In this document: positions 17,067 to 27,147 of the stretch, one piece after another
Layout of the letters: every line of letters starts with the position of its first letter
Numbering within the stretch: position 1 is the first letter of the stretch
Assembly (NCBI GenBank): GCA_026552975.1
Contig: JAPMTR010000065.1
Location: forward strand, 45,359-109,358
Length of the DNA: 64,000 nucleotides
Source: Candidatus Methanoperedens sp.
GTDB lineage: Archaea; Halobacteriota; Methanosarcinia; Methanosarcinales; Methanoperedenaceae
Direction: 5' to 3'
Program-made: the position numbers and the translations under genes
The notes under the pieces: model-generated
The model's input: the letters and a program-made list of their open reading frames with translations, nothing else
Database searches by the model: none
Told to the model about the DNA's origin: nothing

Positions 17067-18043
17067 TACCGGGATCTTAATTCAAGGGCCATGTCTTTGG
17101 CAAAATATGTCAATATCATATCTGCTCCAGCCCGTTTTATCGAGATGAGTGATTCATTCATCGCTCTTTTCTCATCGATCCATCCATTTCGCGCAGCGGC
17201 TTTAATCATCGCGAATTCACCGCTGACATGATATGCCGCCGTTGGCATCTTGAAATTTTTCTTTATCCTGTAAATGATATCAAGATACGTCATTGCAGGC
17301 TTGACCATTATGATATCTGCGCCTTCTTCGATATCAAGCGCCACTTCACGAAGCGCCTCATCGGTATTTGCGGGATCCATCTGGTATGATGCCCTGTCGC
17401 CGAAAGAAAAGCCTGAGCCTGCAGCTTCGCGAAATGGACCGTAGAACGCGGAACAATACTTTGCAGCGTAGGACATTATTGGCATATCTTTGAAATCATT
17501 GTCGTCAAGTGCCCCGCGTATCGCACTTACCATCCCGTCCATCATCCCGGACGGCGCAACGATATCTGCGCCAGCCCTTGCATGGCTCACCGCGGTTTTT
17601 CCCAGAATATCAAGCGTGGGGTCATTGAGGATCTCATGGCTGTCGCTTACCATGCCGCAGTGACCGTGTGATGTGTATTCGCAAAGACAGAGGTCCGTCA
17701 TCACAATAAGGTCATTTCCGACCTGGCTTTTTATGGCTCTTACCGCTTTTTGGACAACATCGTTTTCCCCGTATGCATGCGTTCCAGTCTCATCTTTTTC
17801 AGCGGGTATCCCGAAAATGATTATGGCAGGAATTCCCAGCTCTGCAATGCTTGCGGCCTCATCCGCCACTGTATCAAGCGACTGGCGAAAGATCCCGGGC
17901 ATTGAATTTATCTCAAAAGGCTTTGATATAGTCTCATCAACAAATATCGGACATATCAAATCCTGAACATCCAGTCTTGTCTCCCTGACAAGCGGCCTGA
18001 ATTTTGATGAGCGCAGTCTTCTCATGCGTGTGATTGGGAACAT
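17066..18043 (-). CDS. hemB: Porphobilinogen synthase (delta-aminolevulinate dehydratase)
   Basis: HemB condenses two 5-aminolevulinate molecules to porphobilinogen, the tetrapyrrole precursor for heme, siroheme, corrinoids and F430. The 325-residue length is standard. Visible motifs are the zinc-site [14 protein letters not shown] (cysteines with intervening His), the active-site Lys segments [19 protein letters not shown] and [10 protein letters not shown], and the N-terminal [17 protein letters not shown]. It is the first gene of a two-gene unit with the DUF2227-like membrane protein. High tetrapyrrole demand is plausible given the multiheme cytochrome nearby. Confidence 0.96.
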   Translation of the reverse strand: MFPITRMRRLRSSKFRPLVRETRLDVQDLICPIFVDETISKPFEINSMPGIFRQSLDTVADEAASIAELGIPAIIIFGIPAEKDETGTHAYGENDVVQKAVRAIKSQVGNDLIVMTDLCLCEYTSHGHCGMVSDSHEILNDPTLDILGKTAVSHARAGADIVAPSGMMDGMVSAIRGALDDNDFKDMPIMSYAAKYCSAFYGPFREAAGSGFSFGDRASYQMDPANTDEALREVALDIEEGADIIMVKPAMTYLDIIYRIKKNFKMPTAAYHVSGEFAMIKAAARNGWIDEKRAMNESLISIKRAGADMILTYFAKDMALELRSR

Positions 18044-18106
18044 AGATGATGTAATTGTATGGAAAGTACTTAATTATTTCATTGTGGAATTCGAGTGAGT
18101 TCAGGA

Positions 18107-20656
18107 TCAAACCTTCCTGAACACAAGCTCCTCATCTTCCACATCCACTTCTATTGAATCACCCTGCGCAAATTCCTTATCAAGTATTTTCATTGCCAGC
18201 GGATCAAGTATCTTATGCTGGATCGTCCTTTTCAAAGGCCTCGCTCCAAAGGAGGGATCATAGCCTGTCCTGGCAATGAGATCTTTTGCCGGTTGGGTCA
18301 AAGTGATCTCAATTTTTCTTTCTGTCAGGCGTTTTTTCAGGAGATTGAACTGCAGGTCAACGATCCTTGTGATCTCAGGGAGTCGCAACGGGTGGAATAT
18401 TATTATTTCATCAAGACGGTTCAGGAATTCAGGTTTGAACTGTTTGTGCACGACTTCCATCACTTTCTTTCTCATTTCAACTTCTTTGTCAATGAGATCA
18501 AAGATCCACTGGCTTCCTATATTGGAAGTCATAATGATGACTGTATTCTTGAAATCCACAGTGCGACCGTGGCCATCGGTGAGCCGGCCATCATCAAGTA
18601 TCTGGAGAAGCAGATTAAATACATCAGGATGGGCTTTTTCGATCTCATCGAACAAAATTACGGAATACGGACGCCGCCTCACCGCTTCCGTGAGCTGCCC
18701 GCCTTCCTCGTATCCCACATAACCCGGCGGCGCGCCGATGAGCCTTGCTACTGTGTGCTTTTCCATGTATTCACTCATGTCAAGCCTTATCATAGCGGCT
18801 TCGTCATCGAACATGAATTCTGCCAGAGCGCGCCCGAGCTCGGTCTTTCCCACCCCTGTCGGACCAAGGAACATGAACGATCCAATGGGGCGCTTCGGGT
18901 CAGAGATGCCCGCACGTCCGCGCCTTACTGAGTTTGCGATGGCGACCACTGCTTCATCCTGGCCGATAACGCGCTGTTTCAGACGATCCTCCATGTGCAC
19001 AAGTTTTTGCATCTCCCCTTCCAGCATTTTACTGACAGGAATGTGTGTCCATTTTGATACGACCTGCGCAATATCTTCTTCATCCACTTCTTCTTTGAGC
19101 ATCTTCTTGTCTTTCTGAAGATCGACAAGTTTTTTATTTTCCTCGTCAAGCTGTTTCGTAAGACCGATCAGAACACCATAACGCAGTTCAGAAGCTCTTT
19201 CAAGATCTCCTTCAAGTTCTGCTTTTTCAGAATCCATACGGGTTTTCTCGATGTCTCCTTTAGTTTTTCGTATCTTTCGGATGGCCTCTTTTTCAAGCTG
19301 CCAGTGGGCTTTCATTGAACTGCCTTTCTCTTTAAGATCAAGGAGTTCATCTTCGATCTTCCCGAGGCGGTCATTTGAATATTCGTCCTTTTCTTTCTTG
19401 ACTGACTGCTTTTCGATCTCCAGCTGCCTGATCTTCCTTTCGATCTCATCAAGCTCTGATGGCATGCTGTCTATATCGATCCTGAGTTTTGACGCAGCTT
19501 CATCAATAAGGTCTATTGCTTTATCGGGCAGGAACCTGTCAGTGATATATCGATGGGAAAGGACTGCAGCTGATACAATAGCTGAATCCTGGATCCTGAC
19601 GCCATGGTGGATCTCATATTTCTCCTTAAGACCACGCAGTATGGAGATGGTTTCATCAACGGTTGGCTCATCCACAAGCACTGGCTGGAAACGCCTTTCA
19701 AGTGCAGCGTCCTTTTCGATGTGCTTTCTGTATTCATCAAGCGTTGTAGCGCCGATCACATGAAGTTCACCGCGGGCAAGCGCAGGTTTGAGGAGATTGG
19801 AGGCATCCATCGCTCCTTCTGCGGCCCCTGCTCCAACGAGAGTATGAAGTTCGTCGATGAACAGGATAACAGCTCCTTCTGAATCCTGCACTTCTTTGAT
19901 AACCGCTTTCAGACGCTCCTCGAACTCGCCCCTGAATTTAGCGCCAGCCACAAGCGCTCCCATATCAAGCGCTATGACTTTCTTGTCTTTTATACCCTCA
20001 GGAACATCTCCAGCGAATATCCGAAGCGCAAGACCTTCTGCTATGGCTGTTTTCCCAACGCCTGGCTCTCCTATAAGGACAGGATTGTTCTTGGTGCGCC
20101 GCGAAAGCACCTGGAGTACGCGCCTGATCTCCTCGTCACGGCCAATGACCGGGTCAAGTTTCCCGCGCGCAGCGAGTTCTGTGAGGTCACGTCCGTATTT
20201 CTTGAGAGCCTGATGCTTCTTGAGTTCTTGAAGCACCCTGTATATCTCTTCTTTTGATACTCCATTTTCTTTCAGGATCTTTGAGGAGAAACTATTCTTT
20301 TCATTGACTATGGCAATTAAAATATGATCCGTATTCAAAAGCTCTTCTTGAAGCATTTTCATTTCATTGAAGGCTTCATTAATTACCTGGTTAAGCCTTG
20401 CAGAAACATAGATCTGGCCTTCTCCCGAGCCTTCAACGCGGGGTAATTTATTGATCTCATCCTCAAGCTGGCTTGACATCCATCCGATATTGACCTTCAA
20501 TTTTTGAAGTATTTGCAGGGCAAGACCAGTTTTTTGGTTGATCATGGAAATAAGGAGATGTTCAACATCTATTTGCTGCTGTTTCCTGCTGACCACGAGT
20601 TTCTGGGCGTTTGCGAAGGCTTCCTGCGCTTCCTGGGTAAATTTATCAAATTCCAT
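18107..20656 (-). CDS. clpB: ATP-dependent disaggregase ClpB
   Basis: The 849-residue protein is a full-length Hsp100 chaperone that, with DnaK, rescues aggregated proteins. The N domain starts [20 protein letters not shown] with two ClpN repeats. AAA1 has Walker A GEPGVGKT near residue 205 and Walker [12 protein letters not shown] coiled-coil middle domain runs from ~410 to 525 and marks ClpB rather than ClpA/C. AAA2 has [13 protein letters not shown] near 605, and [17 protein letters not shown]. No ClpP-binding loop is apparent. ClpB is of bacterial origin and patchy in archaea, so horizontal acquisition is likely. No dnaK/grpE lie nearby and no CIRCE operator is seen in its upstream region. 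Confidence 0.97.
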   Translation of the reverse strand: MEFDKFTQEAQEAFANAQKLVVSRKQQQIDVEHLLISMINQKTGLALQILQKLKVNIGWMSSQLEDEINKLPRVEGSGEGQIYVSARLNQVINEAFNEMKMLQEELLNTDHILIAIVNEKNSFSSKILKENGVSKEEIYRVLQELKKHQALKKYGRDLTELAARGKLDPVIGRDEEIRRVLQVLSRRTKNNPVLIGEPGVGKTAIAEGLALRIFAGDVPEGIKDKKVIALDMGALVAGAKFRGEFEERLKAVIKEVQDSEGAVILFIDELHTLVGAGAAEGAMDASNLLKPALARGELHVIGATTLDEYRKHIEKDAALERRFQPVLVDEPTVDETISILRGLKEKYEIHHGVRIQDSAIVSAAVLSHRYITDRFLPDKAIDLIDEAASKLRIDIDSMPSELDEIERKIRQLEIEKQSVKKEKDEYSNDRLGKIEDELLDLKEKGSSMKAHWQLEKEAIRKIRKTKGDIEKTRMDSEKAELEGDLERASELRYGVLIGLTKQLDEENKKLVDLQKDKKMLKEEVDEEDIAQVVSKWTHIPVSKMLEGEMQKLVHMEDRLKQRVIGQDEAVVAIANSVRRGRAGISDPKRPIGSFMFLGPTGVGKTELGRALAEFMFDDEAAMIRLDMSEYMEKHTVARLIGAPPGYVGYEEGGQLTEAVRRRPYSVILFDEIEKAHPDVFNLLLQILDDGRLTDGHGRTVDFKNTVIIMTSNIGSQWIFDLIDKEVEMRKKVMEVVHKQFKPEFLNRLDEIIIFHPLRLPEITRIVDLQFNLLKKRLTERKIEITLTQPAKDLIARTGYDPSFGARPLKRTIQHKILDPLAMKILDKEFAQGDSIEVDVEDEELVFRKV

Positions 20657-20727
20657 AATAATCTATATAGGTAATTAGCGTTTTTAGATTAAAGGCTTGC
20701 TTTCGAGTTAATAAAAGAGTTGGTAAT

Positions 20728-20895
20728 ATGGGTCTTTGGGACAGGCAAAAAGATTGGAAAGATATCGATGAAAAAAAGGGGCGAAAAGGTAGTACTTCAA
20801 ATGGAGTCCTGCCTCAGTTGAAAAATTTGAAAGTTGCGCCACAGAAGCAAGGTTTTTTTGAGAGGATAAAATTATATATTAAAAATTTATTTTAA
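20728..20895 (+). CDS. 55-residue basic microprotein
   Basis: An ATG at 20728 opens a frame of 55 codons ending at TAA 20893-20895. The product starts MGLWDRQKDWKDIDEKKG and ends GFFERIKLYIKNLF, with a net positive charge and amphipathic ends. The gene lies divergently in front of clpB with only 71 bases between the starts. No strong Shine-Dalgarno is seen. Codon use looks like that of its neighbours. I do not recognise a family; a spurious ORF cannot be excluded. Confidence 0.45.
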   Translation: MGLWDRQKDWKDIDEKKGRKGSTSNGVLPQLKNLKVAPQKQGFFERIKLYIKNLF

Positions 20896-21169
20896 TTTTA
20901 AAATCTGATTTTTGAATATTATTATACAAAGTCGAGTTGAATCTTCAGTTTGTTTTAATCATCGGAAAATGGCACTTTTTCTAACAAATTATAACATCTT
21001 TTCTTTCAATAATATTTCAAACATGAATATTCTGAAAAATATCCTGGAATTCTGTTGGCAGTTTTACTGAAACAGGCATTTTATTATCACATAACAATAA
21101 TTGCTTTATTGAGTTATTAGACTTTTGATTAGCAAATGTATTCCAAATTGTATTTATATTGAATTTTTT
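20896..21169. other. AT-rich gap with no recognised feature
   Basis: The 274 bases between the microprotein stop and the ubiE stop contain only T-rich and A-rich runs, short inverted sequences and no plausible ORF, RNA gene or repeat that I can identify. It probably holds the terminators of both neighbouring genes. Confidence 0.5.
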
Positions 21170-21859
21170 TCAAACCCCCACCTCACCTACATAAACCGTA
21201 ACTATCCCGAAAGTAAGATCAAAATATTCGATATTTGAAATACCCGCTTCTTTCATACGCCCCACAAATTCCTTCCTTACGGGAAATGCCATCACCGATG
21301 AAGGCAGGTAACTGTAAGGTCCTTTTTTCCTGGACACTAAAGCCCCGATCGTCGGCAATATCTTTTTAAAATAAATATTGTAGATGGATTTAAAAAACAC
21401 ATTCTCGGGTATGGAGAATTCAAGTATCACAACCTTCCCACCTTTCCTGACCACACGGTTCATCTCAGATAATGCTTTCTTTATGTCTGCAACATTGCGA
21501 ATCCCGAAAGCAACAATAGTGCCATCAAAAACCCCGTTCTTGAAAGAAAGGTTCTCAGCATCGTTCTGGATGCAGCTGATATTTCTTCGATCCATATCTT
21601 TGATCTTAAGCATGCAAAATTGCAGCATCTCATAACAAAAATCGGAAGCTATGACGCTGTTATTCTTCGAGACTTCGATGGCCACATCCCCCGTTCCCGA
21701 ACAAACATCAAGAATATATCCATGAGGAAGTTTTGACACTGCAAATCTGCGCCAGTATTTATCCAATCCCAGGCTCAACAGGTGATTTAAAAGATCATAT
21801 CTGGGGGAAATACCTGCGAACATTTTCTGGACATATTCTTTTTTATTCTGCTGTGACAT
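21170..21859 (-). CDS. ubiE: Demethylmenaquinone / 2-polyprenyl methyltransferase UbiE/MenG
   Basis: This SAM-dependent enzyme performs the C-methylation that finishes menaquinone synthesis. The start is set at 21859 (MSQQNKKEYVQKMFAGISPR), where AGGAAAAG directly precedes the ATG; an upstream ATG at 21892 would add 11 residues. Motif I is ILDVCSGTGDVAIE. The segments NDAENLSFKNGVFDGTIVAFG and GIRNVADIKKALSEMNRVVR match the UbiE signatures. The 229-residue length is typical. Its presence implies a respiratory quinone. Menaquinone distinguishes ANME-2d and Archaeoglobales from methanophenazine-using Methanosarcina, though paralogues of other function exist. Confidence 0.9.
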   Translation of the reverse strand: MSQQNKKEYVQKMFAGISPRYDLLNHLLSLGLDKYWRRFAVSKLPHGYILDVCSGTGDVAIEVSKNNSVIASDFCYEMLQFCMLKIKDMDRRNISCIQNDAENLSFKNGVFDGTIVAFGIRNVADIKKALSEMNRVVRKGGKVVILEFSIPENVFFKSIYNIYFKKILPTIGALVSRKKGPYSYLPSSVMAFPVRKEFVGRMKEAGISNIEYFDLTFGIVTVYVGEVGV

Positions 21860-21934
21860 CTTTTCCTGTAAAATAAAACGAGTCGAAATCAATTTACCAA
21901 AACATATAACTTATCTTGATAATAAGTAAGTGGT

Positions 21935-22564
21935 ATGAACAGAACGGAGAATGATCCGGAAATAAGATCTGAAGTAATGCGCATTATCCTCAATATCTCA
22001 AAGAGGCTTGCCAAGGAAAAACTGGGGGCTCTTTTTGTCATTACTGAAAGACAAAAGATCGAAGGATTCTATCGCTGCCATTATCCCCAGGTCCAGTTTG
22101 CCGGAAATTTGCTCAGTAAAGGGATGGGCGCTGTAGTTGAAAAACTTGCTACCCTTGATGGTGCGATCATATTTTCCCCGGAAGGTGAATTGATCGCATA
22201 TGGTTCACGTATATTAAAATCTGAAACACTGCTTGGGTTTGGCACTAAACACGCGGCTGCCAGAGGCATAACCTTATTTGACGAAAATATTACCGCGGTC
22301 CTTGTTTCAGAAGAAACGGGATGGATAAAAGTTTTCCAGAAAGGAGAGATCGTACTTGAGACCGATTCAGTTGAAATCGAACCTACGACTCTTGATAAGG
22401 TTTCACGTTTCCTGACAAACCATGATACTACGCTCCTTGCGAGTGCGGGTATTGCAGCAGCAGCTATTGGGGCTTACCCTGTATTGATCGTTGGCGGAGC
22501 ATATATGATGATAAAGGCAGCAGGCCAGATGATATCCTCCGCATTAAGTAAAGAGAAGAAGTGA
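21935..22564 (+). CDS. dacZ: Diadenylate cyclase (DacZ-like), C-terminally membrane anchored
   Basis: The protein likely makes c-di-AMP from two ATP. Residues ~30-150 form a DAC domain with the DGA motif (LDGAIIF, D75-G76-A77) and the second motif GTKHAAARG at 103-111. In bacterial DisA/CdaA the second motif is normally RHR, so the Lys-His-Ala version is unusual. It is followed by ITAVLVSEETG, a canonical DAC strand. The C-terminal ~45 residues are hydrophobic (LLASAGIAAAAIGAYPVLIV) and probably form one or two membrane segments. The gene ends one base before dapF, so both are cotranscribed. Archaeal DacZ is known from Haloferax; the activity here is inferred. Confidence 0.8.
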   Translation: MNRTENDPEIRSEVMRIILNISKRLAKEKLGALFVITERQKIEGFYRCHYPQVQFAGNLLSKGMGAVVEKLATLDGAIIFSPEGELIAYGSRILKSETLLGFGTKHAAARGITLFDENITAVLVSEETGWIKVFQKGEIVLETDSVEIEPTTLDKVSRFLTNHDTTLLASAGIAAAAIGAYPVLIVGGAYMMIKAAGQMISSALSKEKK

Positions 22565-22565
22565 T

Positions 22566-23381
22566 ATGGTACATTTTACGAAGTTGCATGGCAATGGAAA
22601 TGATTTCATCCTCATAGATGAATACAATGCAAAGATCATTGAAGATAATAAAAAGGCGGCTTTTGCCCTGAAATATTGTGACCGCAGATTTGCGATCGGG
22701 GGTGATGGTGTATTATTCCTTGGAAGATCCGATAAGGCTGATATCAGGATGCAAATATATAATTCAGATGGTACGCAAGCCGAAATGTGCGGAAATGGCG
22801 TGCGCTGTCTTGTAAAATATGCACTTGATGAGGGATATATCGAGGAAAAATCAAGCGTTGAAACACTTGCAGGTATCCTGACGATCAGTTCGAGGATCGA
22901 GAACAAAACATGGATCACCGTAAATATGGGTAAACCTCAATTTGAAAGGGCTAATATTTCTGCTAAAGGGACTGGAGAATTCCTCAATGTCACATTACAT
23001 GATTATAAAGTCAGCGCGGTCAACACAGGTGTTCCTCATGCAGTGATCTTCGTGGATTCCCTGGATGATCCCGGATTAATGCAGGCTGCACCCATGATCC
23101 GCTATGATCCGATATTTCCTAAAGGTACGAATGTGAACTTCGTTAAGTTGAATTCAAACGATGAAATTAGTATAAGAACTTATGAAAGGGGTGTTGAGGG
23201 AGAAACATTAAGCTGCGGAACTGGTTCCGTAGCATGCGCCTTAATCGCACACAGGCTCGGAAAGACGATTAATAATGTCAAAGTAAATACAAAAGGCGGA
23301 GAATTGAGAATTAAGATCACCCAGGATGCCGCTTATATGGAAGGCACAGCAGAACGCATATTTGAGGGAAAGATAGTTTAA
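22566..23381 (+). CDS. dapF: Diaminopimelate epimerase
   Basis: DapF interconverts LL- and meso-diaminopimelate on the lysine pathway. The 271-residue protein starts MVHFTKLHGNGNDFILID, where GNGNDF is a family signature. The two catalytic cysteines are in AEMCGNGVRCL (~residue 73) and LSCGTGSVACAL (~219). The intact length and motifs argue for activity. It is coupled to the diadenylate cyclase gene upstream by a one-base gap. No other lysine genes are in the window. Confidence 0.96.
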   Translation: MVHFTKLHGNGNDFILIDEYNAKIIEDNKKAAFALKYCDRRFAIGGDGVLFLGRSDKADIRMQIYNSDGTQAEMCGNGVRCLVKYALDEGYIEEKSSVETLAGILTISSRIENKTWITVNMGKPQFERANISAKGTGEFLNVTLHDYKVSAVNTGVPHAVIFVDSLDDPGLMQAAPMIRYDPIFPKGTNVNFVKLNSNDEISIRTYERGVEGETLSCGTGSVACALIAHRLGKTINNVKVNTKGGELRIKITQDAAYMEGTAERIFEGKIV

Positions 23382-23382
23382 T

Positions 23383-23496
23383 TCCAACTGCAACGCCCCT
23401 GGAGAAACGCAATCAAAAGAAGCACCATTCATTCCGGCAGTATTTACGGTCGGGATGCTGATCGCAGCATGGGGCTGGAGAAGGGAAAGGTCGTGA
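23383..23496 (+). pseudogene. Orphan PGF-CTERM-like protein tail
   Basis: Immediately after dapF a frame without a start codon reads a short Pro/Glu/Lys linker (APGETQSKEAPFIP), a hydrophobic segment VFTVGMLIAAWGW, then RRERS and a TGA. This has the layout of a surface-protein C-terminal sorting signal. No upstream gene continues into it because dapF occupies the preceding DNA in another frame. It is best explained as the residue of a deleted or recombined surface-protein gene. A chance frame remains possible. Confidence 0.4.
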
Positions 23497-23650
23497 GATG
23501 GCAAGACTGTGGAGCGCAAATCCTGTCGTTCCTGTTCATCCTGTCTCGAAAAAAATCGAGTGAAACAAATTCAAACAGATAAGCATAATAAGGCAAGAAA
23601 TGTATTTAAAAAACAGCTGATAAGCGTATTCACATATTATTGAGAGATCT

Positions 23651-24400
23651 ATGGAAAACCCTGAGATATCTGTCATCGTTCCGGTTCTTGATGAAGCAAA
23701 ATATCTGGAAGCTACTCTATTTTCAATAGCGCAACAAAACACAAATATACCTTTTGAGATCATTGTATCCGATAACGGCAGCACTGATGAAAGCATTGTC
23801 ATCGAAAGAAAGTATGCAGCAAAAGTACTGAACTGCCTGGAGCGGGGGATTGGCGCAGCCAGGCATTTCGGGGCCATGAATGCACATGAAAATAGCAAGA
23901 TCTTCTTATTCCTGGATGCTGACACCATCATTCCAGGATACTACCTTTCTTATTGTTATGAAATGTTCAAAGCAAACCCTGACCTGATAGCATTCACAAC
24001 AGGATTCCAATTCTCAGAGCGCACAGAAAAGATCAAACTCGCAGAGAGTGTCGCCAACCAGTATTTCCAGATGCGCGATAAATTAAGCTCGCCTACGCTG
24101 CCTGGATTTAATACTATCGTAAGACGAAAGAGCTACTTTGAATGTGATGGATATAAGAATGTATTGCTTGAAGATGTGGATTTCAGCCGGCGAATCGATA
24201 AGCTTGGAGAAGTCAGGTTCATACCATGCATCAAAGTCATAAATTCATCAAGGCGCCTGGAGGCTATGGGGCTTCTGGGAACATTATATTATTATGCACA
24301 GCTTGACCTGGGCTGGGAATTGAATTCAACTTTGATCGACAAACTTTCAAAGAAACTTGGCATTGCTGACCTTCGAGAATATATTGGGATAAGGAAATAA
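23651..24400 (+). CDS. Family 2 glycosyltransferase
   Basis: A 249-residue GT-A-fold enzyme. The N-terminus ISVIVPVLDEAKYLEATLFS and IIVSDNGSTDES are nucleotide-sugar-binding motifs, and LDADTIIPGYYL carries the metal-binding Asp residues. VLLEDVDFSRRIDKLG is the acceptor-side ED motif. It has no clear transmembrane helix and is probably cytoplasmic or membrane-associated through its partner lipid. Such enzymes extend surface glycans, suiting the heavily N-glycosylated surface proteins encoded nearby. Its stop is two bases before the next gene, suggesting cotranscription. Donor and acceptor are unknown. Confidence 0.88.
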   Translation: MENPEISVIVPVLDEAKYLEATLFSIAQQNTNIPFEIIVSDNGSTDESIVIERKYAAKVLNCLERGIGAARHFGAMNAHENSKIFLFLDADTIIPGYYLSYCYEMFKANPDLIAFTTGFQFSERTEKIKLAESVANQYFQMRDKLSSPTLPGFNTIVRRKSYFECDGYKNVLLEDVDFSRRIDKLGEVRFIPCIKVINSSRRLEAMGLLGTLYYYAQLDLGWELNSTLIDKLSKKLGIADLREYIGIRK

Positions 24401-24402
24401 TA

Positions 24403-24747
24403 ATGGCTAGTTTTGAAGTTGATATATTTGAGAAATGCGTAGTGGTTGACCTTCACAAATATTCCCACAGGACAGCGCTTATTGTTGTCCGCGAAAAAAT
24501 AAAAGAGGCTTATGGACACGGATTCAGACACATTAAGCTGATCCACGGGGCGGCAGATGTTAGAAAAAAGAATGATGGCGGGAGCATAAAATTCACTCTT
24601 CACTCAATATTGAAACGAGGAGAACTCGATAAATGGGTGGAAAAAAAAGAATGCGAGTTCCAGGAAGGGGAATTGATACTCAGGCTCAAGAAGAACCCGG
24701 TGCCTGTGGATGGAGGCTGGAAAGAAATACCTTATGAGGAGTATTGA
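24403..24747 (+). CDS. Smr-like domain protein
   Basis: The 114-residue protein begins with a short strand and VVVDLHKYSHRTALIVVREK, close to the LDLHG signature of small MutS-related (Smr) domains. It continues with GFRHIKLIHGAADV and GGSIKFTLHSILKR, the usual IIHGkG strand and following helix. Several Smr proteins bind or cut nucleic acid at branched structures or stalled ribosomes. In this version the canonical glycine after DLH is Lys, so activity may differ. It is directly downstream of the glycosyltransferase and probably in one transcript with it, without an obvious functional link. Confidence 0.7.
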   Translation: MASFEVDIFEKCVVVDLHKYSHRTALIVVREKIKEAYGHGFRHIKLIHGAADVRKKNDGGSIKFTLHSILKRGELDKWVEKKECEFQEGELILRLKKNPVPVDGGWKEIPYEEY

Positions 24748-24806
24748 AATTTCAAGGTATTTGAGGTTCAAGAGGGTTTTTATCTATACATCGCATAATA
24801 GGAGCA

Positions 24807-25799
24807 ATGATCTTTGAAAGAATACCCACAGTGCCCACAGCAGACGAGCTTCTCGATAAATCCTATAGCCGCGCCACCAGGGCTAAACGCGGAAAACAGA
24901 TCCTTGACCTGAAGTCAAAACTCCAGGCTGAGGAATCCATGCTCCTTACAGCAGCTCATATTCTCAGCGATAATTGCGCGCATATAGTCCGCAAATTCCC
25001 AAGCTTTGACCATATCCCTATTTTCTACACTGAACTGGCAGATGTAATGGTCGGAGTAGAAGAAATGAAAATGAACCTTGCATCTGTACAATGGGCAGGG
25101 GAGAAAGTGAACAGCCTGGCACGAAAATATGTTGGTATGATGCGTCAGGCTGAAGATGCAAAAGTCGTTCGAAAAGAGGGGTTCGGAAGAATATCTTCAA
25201 TTATCAAAAGCATCGACGGAAACCTGCGCTTTTTAAATGATGCAAGAAACAAGCTCAGGAAGCTTCCTGCAATTGAAGTCGGACCTACCATCGTCGTTGC
25301 TGGTTATCCGAATGTCGGAAAGTCAAGCTTTGTGGATCTTGTGAGCAGTGCCAACCAGGAGATAGCCACATATCCTTTTACGACAAAAGGAATTGGTGTG
25401 GGTCATTTTACCCGAAACGAGATAAGATACCAGATAATAGATACACCAGGACTTCTTGACCGCCCCCTTGAAGAGAGAAATGAGATCGAGCTTCAGGCTA
25501 TAACTGCATTGAAGCATGTGGGAAAAGTCATACTTTTTATCATTGATCCTTCAGAGACATGCGGATATACGCTTGAAAAGCAGATGAATCTCCTTGTGGG
25601 AATAAAAGAGAGGTTCCAGGTTCCTGCACTGGTCGTTGCCAATAAGACCGACATTTCAGAATCGGATATTGGAGAGATGAGAATGTCCACGCTTACCAGA
25701 GAAGGGGTAGATGCAGTGCTTGACAGGCTTGTTGAGATGATGCCGATAATCGAGGCGCAGGTAATTGAAGAAACACCGGGATTTAATGAGCCAGAATGA
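24807..25799 (+). CDS. NOG1-type GTPase
   Basis: Archaeal homologue of nucleolar GTP-binding protein 1, an Obg-superfamily GTPase acting in 50S subunit assembly. The N-terminal ~150 residues are a helical bundle (FERIPTVPTADELLDKSYSR is the typical opening). The G domain has G1 GYPNVGKSS near residue 164, G3 DTPGLLDRP with the downstream EERNEIELQAITALKH typical of NOG1, and G4 NKTD. At 330 residues it is the compact archaeal form. It stands alone and converges with truD. Confidence 0.93.
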   Translation: MIFERIPTVPTADELLDKSYSRATRAKRGKQILDLKSKLQAEESMLLTAAHILSDNCAHIVRKFPSFDHIPIFYTELADVMVGVEEMKMNLASVQWAGEKVNSLARKYVGMMRQAEDAKVVRKEGFGRISSIIKSIDGNLRFLNDARNKLRKLPAIEVGPTIVVAGYPNVGKSSFVDLVSSANQEIATYPFTTKGIGVGHFTRNEIRYQIIDTPGLLDRPLEERNEIELQAITALKHVGKVILFIIDPSETCGYTLEKQMNLLVGIKERFQVPALVVANKTDISESDIGEMRMSTLTREGVDAVLDRLVEMMPIIEAQVIEETPGFNEPE

Positions 25800-25855
25800 T
25801 TTTATAAATTTGCATTAATCTGTGTTCGTTCTATTTACCTTACAGTCAAATGTCG

Positions 25856-27147
25856 TCATTTCATGTACTCTCTCAATATCGTAGTGGCATAACTTCCCTT
25901 CTGCAATGAAAAACCAAGCACTACTTTTGTTTTCCCGATATTGAGTTCATCCTCTTCAACACTGAATTCCGCTTTAAAAGGCACGATTACCGCACGGCGC
26001 AATCCCTTTGACGATAACTCAGGCATAGCTGGCACTTTGAAGCCTTCAAGGTCAACATTTAATTCAGCAACCATCCCGCGCTCGATCTCGCCAGATGCGC
26101 CCTGTGCGAACTGGGTGTCATATCCTACGATCGGCGCGGTCACGAATGCGCGTCCTCGACCAACCAGGTTATTAATGCCGTCAAGGTTGCCAAACGTCAC
26201 TTTCTGAAGGCGCGAATGATCCGGCAGTCCCATTTCGTTCTTAAAACAGACAATATCCCCATCAAAAGCCTCATCGATCGACATTCCGGATTCAATGCGA
26301 CGGCTCAATATCCTGTTGAAAATATACGACTGGTATGCATGCAGGAACAGTTCCATCAATTTTGGAGACAATGCCCTGAAAGCTCCAGCATAGTCATCGG
26401 GGTGGGCGATCAGGTGGTTCATCATTGCCCTTTCGAACTGGAAATGAAGAGGATATATTTTCAGTCCTTCTTTAAAATCCCCGCTTTCCCAGATGTACTG
26501 GCGGGCAGTTCTTATCTCCTCATTCTCTTCAGGGAAAGGTCTTGCGATATAAGTAAGTGCAGCCTCTTTGATATCTCCACGAAGCATCGCTTCCCCGACA
26601 ACATGGGTCACAGGCCTGTTTTCCCCGAACCTCTGTACACCGAAAAAATTTGGGGCTCCATGTTCAAGTTCTTTTGTTATGTTTTCAACACGCAACCGGG
26701 TTTCATCGGGTGTGAGCTCGACATTTCGTATCGTTATCTTAAAACGATTTCCCCAGAGGTCACCCAGACTTACTTTCTTATTTGACCGACCAATAGGTTT
26801 TAACTCAATGTCTTTTAAATTCACTCTTGCAAGTTCAGCTTCACTCATATCCCATATACATATTTTTTGCTTTGTAATGGCACGCTTGTCCTTTGTGCCC
26901 GCCCAGCCAAAACGAGACTGGCTGACCCTTAATATCCTGGCCAGATCGCGTACAAGATGATGGATATCCCAGTTCTTTTTTGTGAGCTCTGCTATCAGGT
27001 ATTGTCCATTTGTTGTTTCTACCCTGTTCGTGAGTTCTTCAACACAGAAATCCTCGATCTCCTGACGTATAACGCCGCCAATGCCGGCAGTTTTAGTGCA
27101 GTAAAGACCTATACCGATGGTAATATCCGAAGTAATAATGCCTCCAT
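25856..27147 (-). CDS. truD: tRNA pseudouridine synthase TruD with a disrupted start
   Basis: TruD forms pseudouridine 13 in tRNA. The first in-frame ATG (26848) would give only 330 residues and omit the conserved motif. The same frame remains open upstream to 27169 and encodes YCTKTAGIGG, EDFCVEELTNR and GWAGTKDKRAITKQ, the last containing the catalytic Asp. None of these ~100 extra codons offers an ATG, GTG or TTG start. An ATG at 27147 lies one frame away and encodes MEALLLRIL before a stop. A single-base frameshift around 27127-27132 would join it to DITIGIGLY as in Methanosarcina TruD. Either the gene is frameshifted, the sequence has an error, or an AUU start after GGAGGC is used. The rest of the protein (NHLIAHPDDYAGAFRALSPK) is intact. 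Confidence 0.85.

Noticed and set aside
25856..26848. 330-residue TruD starting at the first in-frame ATG
   Set aside because: That start drops the motif with the catalytic Asp, which is encoded in frame just upstream.
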